Assembly: GCA_015711875.1 (NCBI GenBank)
Contig: JACVJG010000014.1
Location: 1-15,623, forward strand
Source: Candidatus Solincola jinzensis
GTDB taxonomy: Bacteria; Actinomycetota; Geothermincolia; Geothermincolales; RBG-13-55-18
DNA length: 15,623 nucleotides
Direction: 5' to 3'
Made by a program: the position numbers and the translations under genes. Under the pieces are notes generated by a model. The model was given only the letters and a program-made list of their open reading frames with translations. It did not search any database and was not told the origin of the DNA. Shown here one piece after another: positions 1 to 7,208 of the stretch; position 1 is the first letter of the stretch; the number at the start of each line of letters is the position of its first letter.

Positions 1-519
1 AATCCATCCTTGTCCCCGTGTTGCGTAGAAGGCCGTTACATCAGGGAGCGTACGCTTCCCGCCATTCCGAAATCTGTCACCGATGCTCGTGCGTAGAGAT
101 GCCGCACGCTTGGAAGCGGTTTAGGACCCAAAACACGCGGCCGAGAGCGTCGTCCTCCCACAATCACCGGTCGCAAGCATCCCCCGTTCGTTAACCGCAT
201 GGTAGCAAATCGGTAAGCGCGGTTCAACCTGGAAGTCCTTTCCGCTACTTGAAAAGACCAGGCCGCATACCCATGGGAGCCGTTTCCTCCAGAAGGCGGC
301 GCATTCGGCTGCCTATCGACGTGTCACGGATAGTGCTGCCCTGCGATAAGGCGATGACGCGGAAAGAAGGCGTCATGGGGATTGCCGGGCGGGCTGCAGA
401 TCCGCTTATGAGGTCAGGATGCCTCGTGGGATGTTTTTACAGTTCATCGTCGGCCTCTCCCGCTTGAAGCGAGGATATGCCCCAGAGCCCTTATATCCTG
501 AGCTGCGAACGGCACGTAA

Positions 520-556
520 CGAGCAAGGCTCGATATCAGGAATCCTGGCGTTTTTT
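520..556 (+). terminator. Weak candidate intrinsic terminator
   Basis: A 5-bp hairpin (520-524 pairs with 528-532) is followed by a short CAGG/CCTG hairpin and then six Ts (551-556). The stems are short, and the gene that would end here would lie outside or at the left edge of the window. This is a possibility only. Confidence 0.25.
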
Positions 557-588
557 GGGAGCGGAAACCGCATGGCCGTTCATGGCGC

Positions 589-635
589 CCCCTAAAGACT
601 TGAGCGGGCTTTCCGCCCGTGGCTTAAGGTCGGGG
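589..635. other. Long imperfect hairpin (candidate structured RNA or DNA element)
   Basis: Nested pairing is visible. 605-609 pairs with 615-619 around a 5-nt loop. 600-604 pairs with 623-627, with one G-U pair. 597-599 pairs with 629-631. 589-592 pairs with 632-635. This gives about 17 pairs interrupted by short internal loops and bulges. No T run follows on either strand, so it is not an ordinary terminator. It lies about 250 bp upstream of the acyl-CoA synthetase start. Its function is unknown. Confidence 0.45.
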
Positions 636-881
636 CGGATATGAAGGACAAGGTTGCGGAATTAACGGTCAGTAAAGTCAACCAATCGGTAATATTAGCT
701 TTCCGCTATGCAAGGTTTATTGTATATTGAAAAGCGGATGGTCGGTTTCGAAAGGCGACAAGGGCCGTTGTGCATGGCACGATGGTCGTGGCTGCGCGAA
801 ATGTAATATATTGACAATGGATCCGATATCCAGGACCTGTTTCCGCACAGGGGAGAAGGAAAGGCAAGAAGGGGGTTCGCC

Positions 882-2396
882 ATGAACGTCGCCATGCTGG
901 GGGAGCATTATTATCAGAGGGTCGGGGAGGTCGTTTCCATCGTCTTCGAGGACCGTGAGTATTACAACACCGAGATGCGGGACAGCTCGGGTCGCCTGGA
1001 GAAGGCTTTGAGGGGCCTGAAGATCGGCGAGGGAGACGTGGTGGCGGTGACCATGTCCAACTGTCCCCAGGTTTTCGAGTCCTTTAACGCCATCTTCGCC
1101 ATGGGCGGGGTGGCTTTGCCCATACTCTTCGTGCTCACCGCCCCGGAGATGCGCTTCATCCTCGAGGACTCCGAAGCGGTGGCGGTGATCACCGACGCCA
1201 TCATCGCCCCCAAGGTCCTGGAGGCGACGGAGGAGTTGGAGAAAGTGCGCCACGTCATCGTGGTGGGGGGCGAGGACGGGGAGCGCACTCTCTGCTACGA
1301 GAGGCTCCTATCCGAGAACCCCTCCGCGCTGGACGTGGTGGACCGCGATGCCGATGAGGTGGCCATGCTCATGTACACCTCCGGGACCACCGGCAAGCCC
1401 AAGGGAGTGATGCTCACCCACGAGAACCTCATCACCTCCGCCGAGAGCGCCTACCGCGCCAACGAGGTCAAGGAGCCCCAGATAGGCCTGATGTGCCTGC
1501 CGCTGGCCCATATCTACGGCGTGGGGGCCATGAACGCCGCCAACTTCAACGAGTTCCCGGAAGGAAGGGCGATCATGATGCGCTGGTACGACCCCGAGGA
1601 ATGCCTTCGCCTCATCGAACGTCACCGCGTCAATTTCTTCCCCGCCGTGCCCACCATGTATTCCCTCATCCTCAACCATCCCAACGTGGATAAGTACGAC
1701 ACCAGCTCCCTCAAGGACTGCATCGCCGGCGCCGCGCCTCTTCCCCTGGAGCTCCGGCGCGCCTTCATGGAGAAGTTCGGTTGCACCATGCGCCAGCTGT
1801 ACGGGCTCACGGAATCCACGGGCATGGGGGCCTGCCTGCGCCCCAGCATGGAGTGGAGAGACGGCTCCACCGGCAAGGCTTACGACAACATGGAGCTGGC
1901 CATCTTCGACGAAGACGGCAACAGGCTGGGGCCGGGGCAGATAGGGGAGGTGGTCATCCGCGGGCCCCAGGTGATGAAGGGCTACCTGAAACGCCCCGAG
2001 GAAACCGCCGAGGCCCTGCGTGACGGCTGGCTGCATACCGGCGATATCGGGTATCTGGACCGGGACGGCTACCTCTACATCACCGACCGCAAGAAGGACA
2101 TCATCATCAAGGGGGGAGAGAACATCATGCCCACCCAGATCGAGGAGGTGATCTACCAGCATCCCGCGGTGGCGGAGGCGGCGGTGATCGGGGTGCCCGA
2201 CCCGGACTACGGGGAGGACATCGTGGCCTGCGTGGCCTTGAAACCGGGGGCCGATGCCACCCCGGAGGAGATCCTGGCCTTCAGCGCCGAACGCCTGCCC
2301 TCCTTCAAGCGGCCTCGCGAGGTACGCATCATGCAGGCCCTTCCCAAAAGCTCCATCGGGAAGATCCTCAAGCGCGAGCTGCGCTCTCAATTGTAG
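882..2396 (+). CDS. AMP-forming acyl-CoA synthetase (class I adenylate-forming ligase, FadD-like)
   Basis: A 504-aa cytosolic enzyme predicted to activate a carboxylic acid with ATP to an acyl-adenylate and transfer it to CoA. The ANL-superfamily motifs are complete and in order. The phosphate-binding loop YTSGTTGKPKG is at residues 165-175, the A5 motif YGLTEST at about 307-313, the HTGD motif ends at D388, and the hinge region DRKKD is at 402-406. The A10 motif PKSSIGK carries the catalytic lysine K494. The length is normal for long- or medium-chain acyl-CoA ligases. The start has a purine-rich RBS (856-876). An ATG four codons downstream is possible. Acyl-chain specificity cannot be read from the sequence; aromatic or alicyclic acids are alternatives. 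The next gene is 536 bp away and has its own probable promoter, so this gene may be monocistronic. Confidence 0.93.
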   Translation: MNVAMLGEHYYQRVGEVVSIVFEDREYYNTEMRDSSGRLEKALRGLKIGEGDVVAVTMSNCPQVFESFNAIFAMGGVALPILFVLTAPEMRFILEDSEAVAVITDAIIAPKVLEATEELEKVRHVIVVGGEDGERTLCYERLLSENPSALDVVDRDADEVAMLMYTSGTTGKPKGVMLTHENLITSAESAYRANEVKEPQIGLMCLPLAHIYGVGAMNAANFNEFPEGRAIMMRWYDPEECLRLIERHRVNFFPAVPTMYSLILNHPNVDKYDTSSLKDCIAGAAPLPLELRRAFMEKFGCTMRQLYGLTESTGMGACLRPSMEWRDGSTGKAYDNMELAIFDEDGNRLGPGQIGEVVIRGPQVMKGYLKRPEETAEALRDGWLHTGDIGYLDRDGYLYITDRKKDIIIKGGENIMPTQIEEVIYQHPAVAEAAVIGVPDPDYGEDIVACVALKPGADATPEEILAFSAERLPSFKRPREVRIMQALPKSSIGKILKRELRSQL

Positions 2397-2834
2397 GGAG
2401 GGGAAGCTTGCAAGAGAGGCCTTAGGGCCTGCGCGGCTCCATCCGGCACGAGTAGTTCAAAGGGTTGCGAGAAAGATTCTGAGGGCTTGGCCTTCATGTC
2501 TTTCCTTATGGGGAAGTGAGGCCTCTAAAAAAGCGTGTGAGCTTCGCGTCGTCTCCGCGTGACCGGCGATGCATGGCGGGAAAACGGATGCACAGGGTGG
2601 TTCATCGATGGGTCATGTCTCGCCCGTGGGTTGCATGCCATTTTTATCCATATCCGCGAAAAACCATAGCGTCTCCTCGCCGCGCTCAGTACGCACATCC
2701 CGGCAGCGGGCGGCGTGAGGTCAGTCTTTCTTATTCCATTATCGGCGTGTACGGTAAGACCGCCGCTATATCCCCGCCATGCCGTGAGCGCGAATCCCAT
2801 CTTCTTGCGCTCGATCAATGGTGCGGGACCTAGG

Positions 2835-2843
2835 TGGTATAGT
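2835..2843 (+). promoter_or_regulatory. Extended -10 promoter of the ferredoxin-fusion gene
   Basis: TGGTATAGT is an extended -10 element (TGnTATAnT) placed about 90 bp before the start codon. No good -35 hexamer sits at the expected distance, as is common for extended -10 promoters. Transcription would start near 2850 and give a leader of about 83 nt. Confidence 0.45.
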
Positions 2844-2860
2844 ATTGAAGTCTTGAAAGG

Positions 2861-2901
2861 CTTCCTGGTGGAAGGCGCGCATGGCGGGATGGCGACATCC
2901 C
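2861..2901 (+). promoter_or_regulatory. Two-hairpin 5' leader upstream of the ferredoxin-fusion RBS
   Basis: The first hairpin is CTTCC-TGGT-GGAAG (2861-2874). The second is GGGATG-GCGA-CATCCC (2886-2901), a perfect 6-bp stem closed by a GNRA tetraloop. Both lie between the candidate transcription start and the AAAGGAGGT ribosome binding site (about 2919-2927). They may stabilise the mRNA or regulate translation. I do not recognise a known riboswitch class. Confidence 0.45.
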
Positions 2902-2932
2902 TGGTGGCTCATTCTTTAAAAGGAGGTTACCC

Positions 2933-4024
2933 ATGTCCGAGAAGGTGTGGACGAAGGCGGCGGCGGCCATGATCGCGGCGGGGCCGGTGCCCATGCCCGT
3001 GAACGACACCCTCCTCGAGCTGCTGCGCACTATCCTGACCGAGGAGGAGGCGGGGTTCATCCACATATTCACCAAGCCCTCCCTGAGCATGGCGGAGATC
3101 AGGGAGCGTTGCGACATGGGCGAGGAGGAACTGGCGTCCATGCTGGACGGGCTGCTGCACAAAGGCGCTTTGATGGTCACCACCAGCAGGAGCACGGGGG
3201 TGGAGGTCTATACCCTCATGCCCCCCTTCCCGGGGCTTTTCGAGTTGACCATGGTGCGCGGGGAAAAGGGGGAGAAGGAGAAGAGGCTCGCGGTGCTCTT
3301 CGAGAGGCTTTTCGAGGAGCTCTCGCAGATGGTGCAGGCGAACTATGACAGCGTGGTCGAGGCCATGAAGGTCATCCCGCCCATCACCCGCGTGGTGCCG
3401 GTGGAGTGCGAGGTGGACATCAAGGGGGAGGGCGTCATGCCCCTGGAGGACGCCATGGAGATCGTGGACAAGTTCGACACCTTCGCCGTCAGCCACTGCT
3501 ACTGCCGGCATCACAAGGACCTTTTAGGCAAGCCATGCGAGGTGACGGACGAGAAGGTCAACTGCCTCACCTTCGGGCGCTCGGCCAGGTTCATGATCGA
3601 CTACGGGTTCGGCAGGGAGATCTCCCGCGAGGAGACCAAGAGGATCCTCAGGGAGTGCGAGGAGGCGGGGCTGGTGCACAAGTTCTTCCACGAGAAGAAC
3701 GACCTGGAGAGGGACGAGTTCGCCATCTGCAACTGCTGCAAGTGCTGCTGCGGGACCTTCGAGCTCTACTATCGAGGTGCCGCCCCCATGCAGACATATA
3801 CGTCATATATGGCGGTGGCGGACGAAGAGCTGTGCAACGCCTGCGGGGTTTGCGTGGGAATGTGCCCCATGGAGGCCCTGTCCCTCGAGGGCGACGCGGT
3901 GGTGGTGGACGATTCCAGGTGCATCGGCTGCGGGGTATGCTCCTACCACTGCGCCGGTGGCGCGCTTTCCCTGCGCAGGACGGGGATACGCCAGGTGTTC
4001 GCTCCACCCCGCCGTCTTGGGTGA
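2933..4024 (+). CDS. Winged-helix-like / Cys-cluster / 2x[4Fe-4S] ferredoxin fusion protein
   Basis: A 363-aa protein. Residues about 25-85 look like a helix-turn-helix or winged-helix module (predicted helix, SLSMAEIRERCDMGEEELASML, then a short strand segment). The middle carries SHCYCRHH (C189, C191) with further cysteines C202 and C210, then a dense cluster CNCCKCCCG (C266-C273). The C terminus is a two-cluster bacterial ferredoxin domain: CNACGVCVGMCP (C301, C304, C307, C311) and CIGCGVCSYHC (C330, C333, C336, C340). The expected role is cytosolic electron transfer, possibly coupled to DNA or protein binding by the N-terminal part. Related 4Fe-4S proteins occur in anaerobes, but their substrates are mostly unassigned. 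The RBS AAAGGAGGT, 6 nt before the ATG, fixes the start. The gene is preceded by a structured leader. The partner oxidoreductase is unknown. Confidence 0.85.
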   Translation: MSEKVWTKAAAAMIAAGPVPMPVNDTLLELLRTILTEEEAGFIHIFTKPSLSMAEIRERCDMGEEELASMLDGLLHKGALMVTTSRSTGVEVYTLMPPFPGLFELTMVRGEKGEKEKRLAVLFERLFEELSQMVQANYDSVVEAMKVIPPITRVVPVECEVDIKGEGVMPLEDAMEIVDKFDTFAVSHCYCRHHKDLLGKPCEVTDEKVNCLTFGRSARFMIDYGFGREISREETKRILRECEEAGLVHKFFHEKNDLERDEFAICNCCKCCCGTFELYYRGAAPMQTYTSYMAVADEELCNACGVCVGMCPMEALSLEGDAVVVDDSRCIGCGVCSYHCAGGALSLRRTGIRQVFAPPRRLG

Positions 4025-4393
4025 GCGGGGCCGCGCGCCGCTGCGGCGTAAAGGCATGGAGCAGAGGTCTGGCGCTTGCCCGCGGGCACGCTGACGCATA
4101 AGCAATCAGCAGGCGTCTCCTCAGCCCGGACCCGCCCGCGCCTCGCCTGCGTGAAAAAGCGGCTTTGCAACATCAGGCTTCTGTAAGAAGAGTCTTCAGC
4201 CCGGACCCGCCCGCGCCTTGACTGCCCGTGATGAAAACGGCTTTCCAGCATCATGCTTCAATGTAAAAGATGATTGAACGGGAGTAATCCGCGGCTTCCC
4301 TCTTATTGCCCGCGCGAAAAACCGGCTTTGCCACGATACGCACCATGCCGGATGTCCTCCAGGGGGGTTGGTCTGTGCGCTGCCGCGCCGGGC
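4025..4393. other. Convergent spacer filled with degenerate tandem repeats
   Basis: This spacer lies between the stops of the ferredoxin fusion (+) and the FAD oxidoreductase (-). It starts with a GC-rich CGCCG-CTG-CGGCG hairpin (4036-4048) without a T run, then holds the 75-bp repeats described separately. A minus-strand frame across it encodes a repeated Arg-rich peptide, which is only a by-product of the repeats. No gene is supported. Confidence 0.6.
4121..4270. repeat. 75-bp direct tandem repeat, two copies plus degenerate flanking copies
   Basis: Copy 1 is 4121-4195 and copy 2 is 4196-4270. The first 23 bases of each (4121-4143 and 4196-4218) are identical. The rest is diverged but alignable: a GTGAAAA(A/C)-like block, CGGCTTT, then CATCAGGCTT against CATCATGCTT. 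A partial copy precedes at about 4100-4120. A third diverged copy of the GAAAAA-CGGCTTTGCCA block lies at about 4305-4345. The repeat sits in a convergent spacer, typical of REP-like or other intergenic repeats. I do not recognise the family. Confidence 0.75.
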
Positions 4394-5947
4394 TCAGAAA
4401 AGCAATGCCTTCGCGAACCCCTCGTACATGCCCTCGGCGACCAGCTTCCCCGAGAGTGCGCTGAATACGATGCCCCCCGGCCATACCGAATAGTGGCCGG
4501 CCATATAAAGGTTTTTCACCGGCGTGGTGAACTTCCCGAAACGCCCGAAGAGGGGGGTGTTGTACATGTCGTACGACCATCCCATGATAGAGCCCTGGGG
4601 GTTCAGGGTGTACCTCGCCAGGGTGCGGGGCGTGGCCAGCTCGCGGTAGACCACCTTGTCGCGCAATCCGGGCAGCACGTACTCGCTGTCCGCGATGACG
4701 TCCTCCAGCACCCGCTCCTTCAGGGCGCGGTAGGCTTCGTTGCGCGCCGTGGGGTCGGAGGAGCCTGTGCCCCACCCGTTCAACCAGTCGTAAGGCACCG
4801 GTATCTGCACGATGATGGAGTTCTTGCCCTCCGGGGCCAGGCTCTTGTCGTGCATGGAGCACCAGCTCATCAGCGCCCATCCCTTGCGGTGCTGTTCAGG
4901 GTCGTAGATGTCCTGGCGGTTTGAGTAGGTCCTCCAGTGCACAACGTGGTGCGTCTTCATGTGCCGTGCCAGCTCGCCGTCGGGCATGTCCAGGCCGAGG
5001 AAGGCGGTGATCACCGAGATGCTCACAGGGGCGTTTTTTATCCTCTCCCTATAACGCGCCGGGAACAGGTTGGGGTCGCACATCTCCGTGACCAGCCGCT
5101 TGGGGTTGCCGGTGTTCACCACCTTGTCCGCGAGGAAGCGCTCGCCGTCCGCGGTCTCCACCCCCACCGCGGCGTTGCCGGAGGTGAGAACGCGGTCCAC
5201 GGTGCGGGAGAGCAGAAGCTCGCCGCCCAGCTCCTGGAACCTCGCCGCAAGCATCTCCGCCAGGGCGGCTAGCCCTCCCCATGGGTACACGTAGTCATAG
5301 AGGAAGCTGTACCAGAAGGAGTAATGCATGAAGAGGAGCATGTTGGTGTCGCCGAACTCCCCGAAGAGGAAGGCGAGGCGCGGGTCGCGGAAAACCTCCC
5401 GGCCCTTCTCGCTCCCAGACCTGCGCAGAGCCTCGGACATCATGCCCAGCATGGGCATCCCCACCCGGGCCATCCTCGCGAGGACGCGCCACTTCTCACG
5501 GCCCCTCAGCACCAGGGGGAAAGGCTCGGACATGAGTTCGCGCATCATCTCGCAGCCGGGCTCGATGAAGTCGAACCATGCATCTATGTCCCTGGCGGAA
5601 TGGGGGAAGAAGCCTTTGAAGTCCTGGCGCACCTGCTTGAAGTCGTGCAGGGCGACGTCGCAGTCAGGGGTCACCCAGCGCCACTCGGAACGCTCCCACT
5701 GCGCGGGTTCGTAGACGCCAAGTTCCTCCAGGATGGGGAAGAGTATCCCCACGTTCTCCGTGGATTGCGAGCCGGCGTCGAAGTAGAACCCCTTGCGACG
5801 TATGCCCTGGATATTGCCTCCCACCGCGCTGCCGTGCTCCAGGAGCAATACTTTGCGGCCGGCGCGCGCGAGGTAGCATCCGCATACCAAGCCCGCCATC
5901 CCGGCACCGATGACCACGGCATCGTAGCGCTGCGCGTTCACGCTCAT
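4394..5947 (-). CDS. FAD-dependent oxidoreductase, CrtI / phytoene desaturase-retinol saturase-like
   Basis: A 517-aa flavoprotein. The N-terminal Rossmann motif VIGAGMAGL (G14, G16, G19) is followed by acidic E37 and GG at 43-44, the classic dinucleotide-binding fold of the CrtI/retinol saturase/amine oxidase superfamily. The C-terminal motif NLYMAGHYSVWPGGIVFSA matches the second FAD-contacting segment of that family. Length is normal. Known relatives desaturate, isomerise or saturate polyprenoid chains, and many environmental homologues have no assigned substrate. The start ATG overlaps the stop of the upstream SDR gene (ATGA) and has AAAGGAGGT 7 nt before it, so the two are translationally coupled. 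The product probably acts on a lipid or isoprenoid substrate, perhaps made or modified with the SDR. No carotenoid synthase is in the window, so a carotenoid role is not supported. Confidence 0.88.
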   Translation of the reverse strand: MSVNAQRYDAVVIGAGMAGLVCGCYLARAGRKVLLLEHGSAVGGNIQGIRRKGFYFDAGSQSTENVGILFPILEELGVYEPAQWERSEWRWVTPDCDVALHDFKQVRQDFKGFFPHSARDIDAWFDFIEPGCEMMRELMSEPFPLVLRGREKWRVLARMARVGMPMLGMMSEALRRSGSEKGREVFRDPRLAFLFGEFGDTNMLLFMHYSFWYSFLYDYVYPWGGLAALAEMLAARFQELGGELLLSRTVDRVLTSGNAAVGVETADGERFLADKVVNTGNPKRLVTEMCDPNLFPARYRERIKNAPVSISVITAFLGLDMPDGELARHMKTHHVVHWRTYSNRQDIYDPEQHRKGWALMSWCSMHDKSLAPEGKNSIIVQIPVPYDWLNGWGTGSSDPTARNEAYRALKERVLEDVIADSEYVLPGLRDKVVYRELATPRTLARYTLNPQGSIMGWSYDMYNTPLFGRFGKFTTPVKNLYMAGHYSVWPGGIVFSALSGKLVAEGMYEGFAKALLF

Positions 5948-6894
5948 CTCCGTACCTCCTTTGTCCTGCCTGCCGCCTGCAGGACCAGCTCGAAAAGCTC
6001 CCGCGAGGTGTACTTAGGCCGCCACCCCAGCTCTCTTTTTATCTTCTCGCTGCTGCCCACCATGGAATGCCGGAACATGTTTATCCAGTGCGAGGACATG
6101 GGAGAAAGCCGCAGAAAGAATGCCAGATCCGCCAGTCTGCACATAACATCCGCGCTGGCCCGCGGCGCGTACATGCCGGCTCTTCTGATCATCTCCGAGA
6201 GGGCGATGGTATCGTCGCTGGTGATGTGGTATATGCCCTTGGCCCCGGAGAGCAGTACCAGTCGGATCGCCTCGGCGAGGTCGTCCTCGTGGATGAACTG
6301 GGTGTGAGGGTCCGAATCCCTGGGGCGCATGGCCAGCTTGCGGCTGAAGACCCAGGAGACGGTATTGTCCATGCCCTCGCCCACGATCACGCAAGGCCTC
6401 AGGATGGTGATGGCCAGCTCCGGTCGCAGTTGGGAAAGGCGGCAAAGGTAGTGCTCGATCTCCGCCTTGCAGTAGGAGTAATAGCAGCGGGGGTCGCCCC
6501 GGGGGTATTCATCCTCGTCTATGGGGAAGGGATTGTCGGGATAGGCGCCGAAGGCGGCCATGCTGGAGAGCTGGATAAGCCAGGGGACGCCCGCGTCCAG
6601 GCTTGCATGGAAGACGTTTTTTGAGCCGTTGACGTTTATATCGTAGGTCGCTTTCTTGTCCCGTATCTCATCCAGGATAAAGGCCAAGTGCAGGGCGGCG
6701 TCGCACCCCCGCATGGCCTCTTTCACCCCGGCGGGATCGCGCACGTCCACGGCGCGGAAATCGAGCTTGCCCGACGTGGTGGCCGGCGGCCGCACGTCGA
6801 CGCCCACGATCTCCTCTACGCATGGTTCTCCCTCCAGGGTGCGCAACACCACCCCGCCCAGATATCCCGATATGCCGCTGACGAAGAGCCTCAA
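5944..6894 (-). CDS. NAD-dependent epimerase/dehydratase (extended SDR)
   Basis: A 316-aa extended short-chain dehydrogenase. The N-terminal GxxGxxG motif is VSGISGYLGG (G7, G10, G13), followed by VDVR near residues 32-35 at the end of the second strand. The catalytic residues are S110/S111 in QLSSMAAFG and the YxxxK pair Y139/K143. The typical substrates of the family are nucleotide sugars, or sterol/isoprenoid alcohols in 3-beta-HSD-like members; the specificity here is not readable. I chose the TTG start at 6894 because GGAGG at 6907-6903 is 8 nt upstream. The GTG at 6903 overlaps that RBS and is unlikely. The gene is first in a two-gene operon with the FAD oxidoreductase, with stop and start overlapping (ATGA). 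It is divergent from a glycosyltransferase, hinting at sugar-lipid chemistry. Confidence 0.88.
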   Translation of the reverse strand: MRLFVSGISGYLGGVVLRTLEGEPCVEEIVGVDVRPPATTSGKLDFRAVDVRDPAGVKEAMRGCDAALHLAFILDEIRDKKATYDINVNGSKNVFHASLDAGVPWLIQLSSMAAFGAYPDNPFPIDEDEYPRGDPRCYYSYCKAEIEHYLCRLSQLRPELAITILRPCVIVGEGMDNTVSWVFSRKLAMRPRDSDPHTQFIHEDDLAEAIRLVLLSGAKGIYHITSDDTIALSEMIRRAGMYAPRASADVMCRLADLAFFLRLSPMSSHWINMFRHSMVGSSEKIKRELGWRPKYTSRELFELVLQAAGRTKEVRR

Positions 6895-6927
6895 GACCGC
6901 CACCTCCCGTTCTGTGCGTCCGCAAGG

Positions 6928-6936
6928 ATTGTAGCA
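6928..6936 (-). promoter_or_regulatory. Extended -10 promoter of the SDR-oxidoreductase operon
   Basis: Read on the minus strand, this is TGCTACAAT, a good extended -10 match. It would give a leader of about 27 nt to the preferred TTG start. No clear -35 box is present. Confidence 0.45.
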
Positions 6937-7142
6937 AAAAGAAAAGCCCCATGGTTATCTTTTTTGACTAATAATTCATAAATGCTGCTTATTAATGCCC
7001 TGGCGTTGACATGAAAATCGAGGGCACCGTTTATCCGCCACATTTCCCTCTTTCAGCGGTTTTCTCCTCCACGAGGAAGGGCTATAAGGGGGGCGGAAAA
7101 CAGCGGGCTCCGGGCCTTCTTCCGCGCCGGACGAGCCTGGGT

Positions 7143-7148
7143 TAGAAT
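7143..7148 (+). promoter_or_regulatory. Candidate -10 box of the glycosyltransferase
   Basis: TAGAAT is placed 60 bp before the preferred ATG. A -35 match is weak (TTCTTC at 7117-7122, with a long 20-bp spacer). Confidence 0.3.
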
Positions 7149-7208
7149 CTGTGCAAGCGCGGTGGATTATGAGGTTTCCCGCTTCGCGTGGATTACGAAG
7201 GGAGGAAC

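Larger units (their letters stand above)
1..881. other. Gene-free region upstream of the acyl-CoA synthetase
   Basis: No convincing gene was found in this 881-bp stretch. The short open frames (for example 36-227 minus and 249-467 plus) are Arg/Ser/Pro-rich, have no clear ribosome binding site and resemble no family I know. The DNA is less GC-rich than the genes. It contains AT-rich patches at 690-730 and 795-816, two small hairpins before a T6 run (520-556), and a long imperfect hairpin at 589-635. A 5-bp hairpin (836-840 pairing with 847-851) sits just ahead of the synthetase start. A TAATAT (804-809) could be a -10 box, but no matching -35 box is visible. I saw no tRNA-like cloverleaf. Confidence 0.6.
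2397..2932. other. Gene-free spacer carrying the leader of the ferredoxin-fusion gene
   Basis: No gene is supported. A small AGGCC/GGCCT hairpin (2417-2430) follows the synthetase stop but lacks a T run, so it is not a convincing terminator. The middle (2500-2800) shows no coding signal that I trust. The right end carries an extended -10 promoter, two leader hairpins and the strong RBS of the next gene. Confidence 0.55.
6895..7208. promoter_or_regulatory. Divergent promoter region between the SDR operon and the glycosyltransferase
   Basis: This 314-bp AT-richer region has no gene. On the minus strand an extended -10 TGCTACAAT lies at 6936-6928, about 34 nt before the TTG start of the SDR. 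On the plus strand TAGAAT at 7143-7148 could serve the glycosyltransferase, with a weak upstream -35. The centre has an A/T stretch (6935-6990). Confidence 0.5.

Noticed and set aside
249..467. Possible small gene in the left spacer
   Set aside because: Arg- and Ser-rich translation without RBS or recognisable motif.
811..816. Perfect TTGACA as a -35 box for the acyl-CoA synthetase
   Set aside because: The hexamer 16-18 bp downstream is not a -10 box (GACCTG region).
1308..2390. Long minus-strand open frame opposite the acyl-CoA synthetase
   Set aside because: It is a by-product of high-GC codon usage. It is His/Gly/Val-rich, has no motif, and lies fully antisense to a gene with complete family motifs.
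3943..4254. Minus-strand frame with a repeated RRGRVRAE peptide
   Set aside because: The peptide repeat is simply the translation of the 75-bp DNA repeat. No RBS, and it overlaps the ferredoxin gene antisense.
4274..4924. Plus-strand open frame opposite the 3' end of the oxidoreductase
   Set aside because: Antisense shadow of the conserved C-terminal FAD motif region. No RBS.
5324..6307. Long plus-strand open frame across the oxidoreductase/SDR junction
   Set aside because: Antisense to two well-supported genes. It has no RBS and its composition is not protein-like.
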